Assembly: GCA_964598065.1 (NCBI GenBank)
Contig: CAZRAW010000016.1
Span: 1 to 29,741 of the forward strand
Source: Sulfidibacterium sp964598065
GTDB taxonomy: Bacteria > Bacteroidota > Bacteroidia > Bacteroidales > F082
Direction: 5' to 3'
Length of the DNA stretch: 29,741 nucleotides
Of the stretch, positions 1 through 7,227 are shown piece by piece. How positions within the stretch are numbered: position 1 is the stretch's first letter; the number at the start of each line of letters is the position of its first letter. Below the pieces are notes generated by a model. It did not search any database. It was not told the origin of the DNA and saw only the letters and a list, made by a program, of their open reading frames with translations. The translations under genes and the position numbers were made by a program.

Positions 1-914
1 CGTCATTGTTTCTGATGGGAACACTTATCAGGGATAAACTGTTTTTTGTAAAACCTGATTTTGACTTTATTGACAAAAAGATGGCCCGCGAAATGGTGAA
101 CGTTGCCTTTTTCGGGATACTGGCGAGTTTTTCGGGGGTGTTGGTGCTGAACATTGATGTGATCATGGTGAACCATTATCTCGGTTTGGGAGAAGCGGGT
201 ATTTATACCATTGCCTTTTTCTTCGGAACGCTTATTCTGGTTCCCATGCGTACCATGGGAAAGATCAGTTCGGTGGTGATTGCCGATGCCTGGAAGATTA
301 ATGACCGTAAAACCATCATGGACATTTACCGGAAAAGTTCCATCAGCCTGAGTGTTATCGGATTTTTGCTTTTTATCGGCATTTGGGGCAACCTCGGCAA
401 TATTTTCCACATCGTAGGGAAAGATTACACTGCCGGCAAATATGTCATCCTGTTCATCGGGCTGGCTAATCTGTCCGACCTGTTTCTCGGTGTCAGTCCC
501 CACATCATTCTGAATTCCAAACATTACCAGTGGTTGTCATACCTGCTTTTCGTCTTTGCCATTCTGCTTATCATTACCAATATCCTGCTCATCCCGCGTT
601 ACGGAATTACCGGTGCGGCGCTGGCCTCATTAATCTCCAAGTATATCTACAACAGCTTGAAATTCCTTTTCTTATATAAAAAGTTCCGTTTTCAGCCTTT
701 CAATTATAAACATCTGGAAATCATATTGTTTGCTGCTATTTCATGGTATCTTTCCACTTTTATTCCGGTATTAAGCCATTTTCTAATAGATTTGATTGTC
801 CGGAGTCTATTTATGAGTGTTGTATTCCTCGTGCCCGTATATTTTTTCAAAGTTTCGGAAGACATCAACCGAAAAGTAAAACAGCTGGCAGGCTATTTCT
901 TTGTTCGCAAATAA
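1..914 (+). CDS. Wzx/MATE-like polysaccharide flippase, 3' part (5' truncated by window edge)
   Basis: The reading frame is open from base 3 through the left edge, so the gene starts outside the window; the TTG at 6 and ATG at 15 are internal codons. About 300 C-terminal residues are visible. They are strongly hydrophobic, with roughly seven to eight membrane helices separated by short basic loops. The pattern includes 'GEAGIYTIAFFFG', 'PRYGITGAALASLIS' and a basic cytoplasmic tail, as in the C-terminal half of polysaccharide-biosynthesis/MOP-superfamily exporters (Wzx-like). Members flip lipid-linked oligosaccharides across the inner membrane. A glycosyltransferase and a YfhO protein lie 2-6 kb downstream on the other strand, which suits a surface-glycan role. 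The substrate cannot be told. A generic MATE-fold transporter is the alternative. Confidence 0.8.
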   Translation, partial: SLFLMGTLIRDKLFFVKPDFDFIDKKMAREMVNVAFFGILASFSGVLVLNIDVIMVNHYLGLGEAGIYTIAFFFGTLILVPMRTMGKISSVVIADAWKINDRKTIMDIYRKSSISLSVIGFLLFIGIWGNLGNIFHIVGKDYTAGKYVILFIGLANLSDLFLGVSPHIILNSKHYQWLSYLLFVFAILLIITNILLIPRYGITGAALASLISKYIYNSLKFLFLYKKFRFQPFNYKHLEIILFAAISWYLSTFIPVLSHFLIDLIVRSLFMSVVFLVPVYFFKVSEDINRKVKQLAGYFFVRK

Positions 915-1026
915 GACAACAGGCTTCTGTAAGCGCAAAAGTTCTATCAAATATTAAGATTACGGGGGATTATTCAGGAAATATGGTATTTTCCAAACAT
1001 ACTCAGGAAGCAACATAGGCACAACA

Positions 1027-1050
1027 GCACCTGATACACCATAGACAGGT
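1027..1050 (+). repeat. Small hairpin element, copy A (GCACCTG-N7-ATAGACAGGT)
   Basis: Intergenic. ACCTG at 1029-1033 pairs with CAGGT at 1046-1050 around a 12-base loop. The flanking heptamer GCACCTG and decamer ATAGACAGGT recur at 7121-7146 on the opposite strand with nine instead of seven bases between them. The surrounding 915-1182 stretch has no gene that I can support. Confidence 0.4.
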
Positions 1051-1169
1051 TTGTTCTTAGTTATGAAAACATTTGTAAATTTAGCCATTTGGAAATATTA
1101 AGAAAATATGGCTAAAAACCGGCTATGGTACATAGCTGCAAACCATTACATAAAATTACACAATCAATC

Positions 1170-1175
1170 AGGAGG
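1170..1175 (+). promoter_or_regulatory. Strong Shine-Dalgarno (AGGAGG) deciding the start at 1183
   Basis: AGGAGG sits seven bases before the ATG at 1183. This is the only perfect, well-spaced Shine-Dalgarno noticed in the window and it settles the start against an in-frame ATG at 1108 that has no such site. Confidence 0.75.
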
Positions 1176-1182
1176 AGAAATT

Positions 1183-1626
1183 ATGTTAGAAAAATTTTTA
1201 TTATTGGCTCTTTTTGGTATTGCCATGGCTCATTTTGAAGGAGTGGTGGTGGTCTATCTTCGCAAGGCTCTTGGGATCGTTGATTCGGAATCAAATAAAG
1301 TATCGCTTGAAAAATTACCCAAACGCTACATTTTCATTGAGCAAACAAGAGAGGCAGCCACAATTTTGATGCTTGTAATTATAGCGCTTTTGGCTGGAGG
1401 AACATGGCCTGAAAAGATAATTGCCTTTCTTTGGACTTTTGCTTTTTGGGACTTGTTTTATTATCTTTCACTTTATCTTTTGATTAAATGGCCACCCAAA
1501 CTTACTACAATTGATGTTCTTTTTCTTATACCTCGTCCCTGGATTGCACCGGTATGGTTTCCTATTGGAATATCAACAATTACTATCGTAACTATTACCA
1601 TTTTATATATTACTGCTGTCTTGTAA
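1183..1626 (+). CDS. Conserved small membrane protein, unknown function (147 aa)
   Basis: I do not recognise a named function. The 147-residue product has about four membrane segments (roughly 4-25, 57-72, 78-102, 128-146). Polar residues sit in or beside them: H17 and E19 in 'AHFEG', R27 in 'VVVVYLRK', E53/R56/E57 in 'IEQTREAAT', D90 in 'FWDLFYY', and 'KWPPK' and 'IPRPW' loops. Such fixed charged positions suggest a real family with a bound ion, cofactor or partner rather than random hydrophobic sequence; I have a general impression of similar proteins in other phyla, not verified. The start is chosen by the perfect Shine-Dalgarno. The gene stands alone between the flippase and the GpsA-like gene, both over 240 bp away, and looks AT-rich. 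Horizontal acquisition is an inference. Confidence 0.75.
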   Translation: MLEKFLLLALFGIAMAHFEGVVVVYLRKALGIVDSESNKVSLEKLPKRYIFIEQTREAATILMLVIIALLAGGTWPEKIIAFLWTFAFWDLFYYLSLYLLIKWPPKLTTIDVLFLIPRPWIAPVWFPIGISTITIVTITILYITAVL

Positions 1627-1842
1627 GCGGTAGAAATTTAAAAAGACAGGCAATTATCTTTACCCCATGTCGCTTTTGTAAGGTTTTTATTTTAAAGACC
1701 AACAAAAAGCACAATTGGGATAACCGGTTTTAAATACAAGTGTAACAGCTTGCTCTGAGTATCAAGAAGGAAATCGGACATTACAGACAGACACTAAACA
1801 GCCTCATTCTGAATGAAAGCCGTGCTACTTCAAAATAATTCC

Positions 1843-1850
1843 TAATTTTG
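1843..1850 (+). promoter_or_regulatory. -7 promoter box (TAATTTTG) for the GpsA-like gene
   Basis: Full match to the Bacteroidota TAnnTTTG consensus, 25 bases before the ATG at 1876. No clear -33 TTTG is visible at 19-21 bases upstream. Confidence 0.45.
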
Positions 1851-1875
1851 CCTGATTTTTTGAAAATATTTGATT

Positions 1876-2892
1876 ATGCCACAGCCATTAAAAATATGTC
1901 TTGTGGGAAGCGGGGCGATTTCCACTGCATTTGCCCAGATTCTCGGAAAAAAAGAAGACTTTACCATCGATATTTTGTCCATCGAAGAGGAGGTCATCTA
2001 TTCTATCAACAAAGACCATATAAACCATAAATATTTCCCAACCATAATACTAAATAATAATGTGCGGGCAACCTCCGACAAAAGTATCCTGAAAGAGTCG
2101 GATGTTATCTTTTTCGGAATTCCTTCCACAGCCATCATCGATTATGTAACAGAAAACAAAGCACTATTTAACCCCGGCGCTGTTTTGGTAAACCTTGCCA
2201 AAGGTTTCGGAAATCAGGGCAATACCATTCCGCAATGCTTAGAAAAAATTGTAAACCAGCCCATTATTAGTATAAAAGGAGCTTCCTTTGCACGAGAAAT
2301 TATTAACTATATCCCTACGGGAATGACTATCGCGACAAAAAACAGCAAGTATTTTGATTTTTTTAAAGAACTTTTTGAGGAAACCAATATTTTTCTTGAT
2401 TATACCACCGATGTGATTGGCGTTGAGCTGTCCAGCATTTTAAAAAATATCTATGCTATCATTATTGGTATTGTAGATGCCCATTACGATTCACCAAATC
2501 TTCGATCGCTGGTGCTCACCCGTTCTATTAACGAAATGCGTTATCTGCTGTCGCGCTTCGGCGGTAAGGAAAAAACAATCTTCAACTACTGCGGTTTTGG
2601 CGATTTCAGCCTGACGGCGCTCAACGATATGAGCAGGAACCGGACACTGGGACTGCTCATCGGGAAAGGATTCTTCACCAATACTATTTCAGAAAAAGTG
2701 GTTTTGGAAGGAAAAATTGCAACCAATGTATTTGTGGAGAAAATTGCAACCAAACGCAACATCCGCACACAGGACCTTATGTTGAAAGAACTTTACCGCG
2801 TTTTCAACGACAAAGATTACGACATCTCCAATTTTGTTAAGAATATTCTGGCTGCCAAGCCCATAAAAGAAGATCTGTTTACCTGGTTTTAA
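1876..2892 (+). CDS. Glycerol-3-phosphate dehydrogenase (NAD(P)+)-like protein, divergent GpsA
   Basis: 338 residues, close to the GpsA family length. An N-terminal Rossmann fold carries 'LVGSGAIST' at 9-17 where GpsA usually has GxGxxGT, so the last glycine of the nucleotide loop is serine. Family landmarks follow: 'NLAKGF' (K109), 'IKGASFAREI' (about 133-142), 'GVELSSILKN' with the expected catalytic lysine K190, 'LTRSINEMRYLL', 'GFGD' (D243) and 'MSRNR' (252-256). The expected reaction is reduction of dihydroxyacetone phosphate to sn-glycerol 3-phosphate in the cytoplasm. The altered nucleotide loop and position next to glycan genes leave open a related substrate or a second, specialised paralogue. 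The ATG at 1876 is preferred over the TTG at 1870. It converges with the glycosyltransferase, 18 bases apart. Confidence 0.8.
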   Translation: MPQPLKICLVGSGAISTAFAQILGKKEDFTIDILSIEEEVIYSINKDHINHKYFPTIILNNNVRATSDKSILKESDVIFFGIPSTAIIDYVTENKALFNPGAVLVNLAKGFGNQGNTIPQCLEKIVNQPIISIKGASFAREIINYIPTGMTIATKNSKYFDFFKELFEETNIFLDYTTDVIGVELSSILKNIYAIIIGIVDAHYDSPNLRSLVLTRSINEMRYLLSRFGGKEKTIFNYCGFGDFSLTALNDMSRNRTLGLLIGKGFFTNTISEKVVLEGKIATNVFVEKIATKRNIRTQDLMLKELYRVFNDKDYDISNFVKNILAAKPIKEDLFTWF

Positions 2893-2910
2893 CCGTTTCC
2901 AGGATAGCCG

Positions 2911-4197
2911 TTAAACGAACAATTTTGCCATATCTGCCGTCAGCGCTTTGCGCGAAAATTCCCGGCATCGGTTTTCGTCGGAAGAATCAGGCTCCTCTTT
3001 CCAATTGCGATAAGCCTCCCTTAGAAAGTTTTCGACAGTATCACTCTCTTCATAGCCAAACATTTGCCCGGCTTTACACATGCTTATGATTTTTGCAGCA
3101 TCGCCCTGTACCGGACCTATCCCGATAATTTTTTTCCCCGAAGCGAGGTACTCAAACAGTTTACCTGTCAGGATACCCTCATTATTCACAACATCGGGAA
3201 CTGCCAACAAAAGCAAATCGGAAGAAAGCATATATTTTATGGCTTCCTGATGCTTCACATGGTCAATATAGGTCGTTAGGCTTTCCAACCCGAGAGAGCG
3301 AATCAAATCTTTGTATTTATCCGATACCCTGCCCACAAACCGGAATGCAATATTCTCAGAACGAAGTCGGGCTGCCGCATTCAGGAAATTCTCAATATGA
3401 TAATTGTCGGCTATTGTCCCCGTATAAGTAATGATAAAGGTTCTGTTTCTACTACTTTGCCGGTTTGCAAAATCCGATTCATCATATCCGTTGGGAATAA
3501 CATGTATTTTTCTCTCCTCCCCTTTTCCAAGCTTGCCGGCAAACAATTTCTTAATCGAATGGCTTACAGCCACAACATGGTCTGCGCTGTTTAGCACCCT
3601 GCTTTCCAGCTTTTTATCGTATGCTGCTGCCACTGACGTGTGATACATCAGGTTATAATAATAGATGTCTGTCCATGGATCACGCAAATCGGCAATCCAG
3701 TTCAAATCAAATTCCGATTTCAGCTTTAAGCCGATGAGCTGCGTTGAGTGTGGCGGACTGGTAGTAACCAGGTTCTTGATGTTATATTCTTTGATAAGTT
3801 TCCGGGCAACCGTTAGTACAAAGCGGTTCCACCCTTTACGGGCATCAGGAATAAAAAAATTCCCACGGATATACCGGGATACTTTCTCCAAAGTACCGGG
3901 TTTAGTTTCGTTGGCAAAACCGGCATAAGGGATTTCTTTTTTCCTCAATAATTTTTTATAAAACCGAAACGGTTCGAACGTTCCGGTTCGGATAACTTTA
4001 ATGGTTTTTATTTCATCTTCGAGCGAATAATCTGTAAGTGGATAAGAAGCCTTTTCAGGATTTACAGTGATGACTACCGGCTCAAAGCCAAAGCTTTCAA
4101 GATATTTTGAAAACTTCACCCACCGTTGAACACCGGCACCTCCGCTCGGCGGCCAGTAATAAGTAACAATCAATACTTTTTTTAACAGGTCCGTCAA
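2911..4197 (-). CDS. Group-1 (GT4-like, GT-B fold) glycosyltransferase
   Basis: 428 residues. The N-terminal Rossmann half opens with 'TYYWPPSGGAGVQRWVKF' (12-29), the acceptor-side glycine-rich loop of GT4 enzymes, and carries 'DLRDPWTD' at about 170-177. The C-terminal half has 'YTGTIADNYHIENFL' (258-272), 'FRFVGR' (285-290) and the donor-binding stretch 'EGILTGKLFEYLASGK' (340-355), matching the E..KLFEYLA signature that binds the nucleotide-sugar. No membrane helix is obvious, so it probably acts at the cytoplasmic face of the membrane. The start is a TTG one base after the YfhO stop codon, which implies translational coupling. No ATG start is visible nearby. Donor and acceptor sugars cannot be predicted; a role in surface glycan assembly is inferred from YfhO and the flippase. 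Confidence 0.85.
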   Translation of the reverse strand: MTDLLKKVLIVTYYWPPSGGAGVQRWVKFSKYLESFGFEPVVITVNPEKASYPLTDYSLEDEIKTIKVIRTGTFEPFRFYKKLLRKKEIPYAGFANETKPGTLEKVSRYIRGNFFIPDARKGWNRFVLTVARKLIKEYNIKNLVTTSPPHSTQLIGLKLKSEFDLNWIADLRDPWTDIYYYNLMYHTSVAAAYDKKLESRVLNSADHVVAVSHSIKKLFAGKLGKGEERKIHVIPNGYDESDFANRQSSRNRTFIITYTGTIADNYHIENFLNAAARLRSENIAFRFVGRVSDKYKDLIRSLGLESLTTYIDHVKHQEAIKYMLSSDLLLLAVPDVVNNEGILTGKLFEYLASGKKIIGIGPVQGDAAKIISMCKAGQMFGYEESDTVENFLREAYRNWKEEPDSSDENRCREFSRKALTADMAKLFV

Positions 4198-4198
4198 T

Positions 4199-6694
4199 TT
4201 ATTTTTTATTTTTGTTAACGGCTATCTTCAAAAGAGAAAAAACAAACCAGCCCAACACCAGCAATAAAATAATCGAAGATACCAGAGAAATCGGCTCACC
4301 GATGCTCCACGCTTTCGGCTTAAATGTAAATTCAATTATGTGCTTTCCGGATGGCACCACCATGGCTCGCAACAGATAATCGGCACGGAAATAGGGTGCT
4401 TTTTTCCCGTCCACATACACATCCCAGCCTTTAGGATAATAGATTTCCGAAAATACCACCAGCTGTTGCACTTTCGACTGAAAATCATACACCAAATCAT
4501 TGGGTGCATATTTCAACAATTTAATCCGGGCAGAAGCATCCAGCGGAAACTGTTTTCCTTTTACATTTTCAGCAAATTGTCTCTCCACCACAGCCACCGA
4601 CCGAAGGTCTTCTGTTCCCAAAGCGGCAATCGCCTCATCGGCATTGTTCACCCATTTCACATCCTGAACCATCCAGGCATTACCAAAAGCATAAGAATTA
4701 AGAATCGGCTCAGCCTTTGGATTATAAATTATGTATTTGGTATTCAGCATGTTCAAAACCTGCTGTTTTTGTAAAGCTGTCTCAACGGCATCGGGAGTCG
4801 GTTTGGAAGACAGCACTCTCCTCAGGTTATTGATTTCAGACAACAGATATTCATCAATTATATCCTGATAACGTTGCAACTTGGCTCCGTGATAGCCTCC
4901 AATGGATTCATGAAAATAGGAGGTGCTGGCTTCGTTAAACACATTTTTGGTTACATCCAGCACACGAAAATCCGGACTTTTATCTCTGAATATATAACGG
5001 TCGGCAATGGTTTTATGAAACGGTACATTAGCTTTGCTGGCCATTTCAAAATTACTGTTGTTTAAATACCTTTTGTCCACACCACCCATATCCACAAGAA
5101 TCAGCAGACCGAGAATGGCAATAAACCATCCTTTTTTCAGCTTCCCGAGAGCAAAGAAATAAAGTAATAGTGCCGCAGCCACAATAAAAAACAGGCTGCG
5201 TAGTACGTCCTGTCGAAAAATAGCAATACGTACTGCTTTCAGGCTATGCATAAAAGAGGCGATTTGTGCCGGATTGTTAGTACGCTGCATCTGTGCAAAT
5301 TCTTGTAACTCAAACTGGCTGAAAAAGGAAAAAATATTGGGAAGCAGGTAAAACAGCAAACAGAAACCGGCGGTAAGGCCCAGCGAGATATAGAAAAATT
5401 TTCTCTTTTTTAGCAACAATCCGGGTTGTTTCAAAATCTTGTTCAAAGCCAAAACACCCGCAAGCGGAATGGTAAGTTCGGCGATGACAAGAATCATGGA
5501 TACCGCCCTGAATTTGTTGTACCCGGGCAGATAATCTATGAGCCAGTCGGTGAGCAATGGAAAATTTTTCCCCAGTGCGAAAAGGATAGAGACGAGGGTA
5601 GCAGCTAACAAAGCCCATTTCAGTTTATCATCCAAAACGAACATACCAAGCACAAACAGGAACACCATGATGGCCCCAACATACACCGGTCCGGAAGTTC
5701 CGGGCTGATTACCCCAATAAGTATTCTGACGGGCAATAACCCTCCTGAACTGAGGGCTTGCCTTGTCCAGGGCTTTATTATCAAATCCGATATAACCCGA
5801 AGCACCACCTTTCACATCCGGAATCATAAGCGACCAGGTTTCCCCGATACCGTAACTCCAGGCAGTGATGTAATTACGCGAAAGGCCGCTTGATCTATTA
5901 TCTTTTTCCTTGGTCAAAACCGATTTGCCACGCATGGTATATTTTCCGTATTGCCATGTTCCCCACAACGGTGTTATATTGATAGCAACAGCAATTCCTG
6001 CCGCTGCAAGCAATACCAGCAAGGCTTTCCAGAAGTATGCCATCTGCTTTTCTTTCCATGATTTTATCAGTTGGTAAACTCCGTAAATCAGAATGAGAAT
6101 TAACAAATAATAAGTAATCTGCAGATGCCCGGCAATGATTTCCAATGTCAGAGCAACTGCTGTCAGCAACCCTCCTTTCCATAATTTTCCTCTGAACGTC
6201 AGAATAATGCCGGCAAGAACCGGAGCCATATAGCCGATGGCGTGGGCTTTGGAAGTATGTCCGGCACCGAGAATAATGAAAAAATAGGAAGATAGCGCAA
6301 AGGCTATGGCCCCCACAATGCTCAGCCACGGGTCAACTTTCAATACCAACAAAAGAATAAAGAAGCCGAGAAAATAGAGAAAAACATAACCGGCCGAAGG
6401 GGGCAATCCAAGACGTATAATCCTGTCCACATACAGGAAAAGATTATCTTTGTATTCTACCGAAATTTGCCAGGCAGGCATTCCGCCAAACATGGAGTTG
6501 GTCCACAGAGGTTCTTCTCCCGTTTTGGCCCGAAAGTCCACAATTTCTTTTGACATACCCTTAAACATGGCAATGTCATGTTGCTTTAGCCTCTGCCCTT
6601 CAAAAAGTGGTGAGAGATATACCACCGTAATGGAAAGGAATACCAGCAAAGCTACAAGATAAGGGCTTAGCCTCTTCAATAAGTCTTTATTCAT
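4199..6694 (-). CDS. YfhO-family polytopic membrane protein (GT-C-like)
   Basis: 831 residues, a usual length for Bacteroidota YfhO proteins. A first helix (about 10-30) is followed by 'LFEGQRLKQHDI', the acidic/histidine loop typical of the family and of GT-C glycosyltransferases. Around a dozen further helices follow, then a soluble domain (roughly 540-790) including 'YYPKGWDVYVDGKKAPYFRA' and a last helix near the C-terminus ending in a basic tail. YfhO in Firmicutes is tied to glycosylation of cell-wall polymers; transfer of a sugar from a lipid carrier outside the membrane is the likely activity, by family. It starts inside the DUF4834 gene (8-base overlap) and is followed after one base by the glycosyltransferase, so the three form one translational unit. 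Donor and target are unknown. Confidence 0.85.
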   Translation of the reverse strand: MNKDLLKRLSPYLVALLVFLSITVVYLSPLFEGQRLKQHDIAMFKGMSKEIVDFRAKTGEEPLWTNSMFGGMPAWQISVEYKDNLFLYVDRIIRLGLPPSAGYVFLYFLGFFILLLVLKVDPWLSIVGAIAFALSSYFFIILGAGHTSKAHAIGYMAPVLAGIILTFRGKLWKGGLLTAVALTLEIIAGHLQITYYLLILILIYGVYQLIKSWKEKQMAYFWKALLVLLAAAGIAVAINITPLWGTWQYGKYTMRGKSVLTKEKDNRSSGLSRNYITAWSYGIGETWSLMIPDVKGGASGYIGFDNKALDKASPQFRRVIARQNTYWGNQPGTSGPVYVGAIMVFLFVLGMFVLDDKLKWALLAATLVSILFALGKNFPLLTDWLIDYLPGYNKFRAVSMILVIAELTIPLAGVLALNKILKQPGLLLKKRKFFYISLGLTAGFCLLFYLLPNIFSFFSQFELQEFAQMQRTNNPAQIASFMHSLKAVRIAIFRQDVLRSLFFIVAAALLLYFFALGKLKKGWFIAILGLLILVDMGGVDKRYLNNSNFEMASKANVPFHKTIADRYIFRDKSPDFRVLDVTKNVFNEASTSYFHESIGGYHGAKLQRYQDIIDEYLLSEINNLRRVLSSKPTPDAVETALQKQQVLNMLNTKYIIYNPKAEPILNSYAFGNAWMVQDVKWVNNADEAIAALGTEDLRSVAVVERQFAENVKGKQFPLDASARIKLLKYAPNDLVYDFQSKVQQLVVFSEIYYPKGWDVYVDGKKAPYFRADYLLRAMVVPSGKHIIEFTFKPKAWSIGEPISLVSSIILLLVLGWFVFSLLKIAVNKNKK

Positions 6695-6956
6695 CTTCAG
6701 GTTTTTGTTCAGGTTCTACTTCTTCAAAGTCAACATATTCGCCAAAATCACCTTCATCTTTTTTATTTTGTTCAGAATGTTCCACATTTATTTTTATTTC
6801 GCCCTCTTTCGAAGGCTTTTCGTTATTTTTTGTTTTATCAAAATTTTGTTGTTTGTTGATAAAGTGAAGGATAGCCTTGGGGATTAAATACCTGACAATC
6901 AGCTTAACCACATACCACACAACAATAAGGATAAAAATAACTTTTATCAAACCCAT
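6687..6956 (-). CDS. DUF4834-family small membrane protein
   Basis: 89 residues: one N-terminal helix (about 4-22, 'VIFILIVVWYVVKLIV'), a short amphipathic stretch, then a charged Lys/Glu-rich tail ending in 'FGEYVDFEEVEP', the acidic GEYxDFEE signature that I associate with DUF4834 proteins of Bacteroidota. Function unknown. The N-terminal anchor with an acidic cytoplasmic tail suits a membrane adaptor. It is first in the DUF4834-YfhO-glycosyltransferase unit and overlaps YfhO by eight bases. A near-consensus -7 box (TACTTTCG, 6977-6984, one mismatch) lies 20 bases before the ATG; no good -33 element accompanies it. Confidence 0.75.
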   Translation of the reverse strand: MGLIKVIFILIVVWYVVKLIVRYLIPKAILHFINKQQNFDKTKNNEKPSKEGEIKINVEHSEQNKKDEGDFGEYVDFEEVEPEQKPEDE

Positions 6957-7120
6957 AGGTATATTATTTTGCTTTGCGAAAGTATTGATTTTTATTTATT
7001 GCAGGAAATTTTTGGAGAAAAAGGCTAAAGTTAAGCTCTTTTGTTTGTATACTGTTTCCCAATCTGAGATATTCCATCGTTAGTCGTCAATCATAAATCG
7101 AAATACAAGCGGGCTGCCGG

Positions 7121-7146
7121 ACCTGTCTATACACGGCGCCAGGTGC
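7121..7146 (-). repeat. Small hairpin element, copy B (GCACCTG-N9-ATAGACAGGT)
   Basis: Reading on the minus strand, GCACCTG (7146-7140), nine bases including most of a GGCGCC palindrome, then ATAGACAGGT (7130-7121). It matches copy A at 1027-1050 in both flanks and has the same ACCTG/CAGGT stem. It lies in a GC-richer patch between the DUF4834 gene and amt; the rest of 6957-7227 shows only the terminator. Confidence 0.4.
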
Positions 7147-7172
7147 ATGTGGGCGGGTCATCACCAAACAGA

Positions 7173-7202
7173 GGAAAGGCCGGTCTTTAGACCGGCCTTT
7201 CC
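7173..7202 (-). terminator. Perfect 14-bp hairpin downstream of amt
   Basis: GGAAAGGCCGGTCT and its exact complement flank a two-base loop, 25 bases beyond the amt stop. There is no clean U-tract after it on the minus strand, so termination is inferred from position and stem strength. On the plus strand it is followed by six A and four T. Confidence 0.6.
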
Positions 7203-7227
7203 AAAAAATTTTCAGGAGTTATCTTTT

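Noticed and set aside
743..1018. Open frame overlapping the flippase 3' end and the spacer
   Set aside because: It lies mostly inside the flippase in another frame, has no start signal, and its product lacks any domain or membrane pattern.
2888..2915. Bidirectional terminator between the GpsA-like and glycosyltransferase genes (TTTAAC/GTTAAA)
   Set aside because: Only six A/T-rich pairs around a 16-base loop, and the stem includes both stop codons. Too weak to call.
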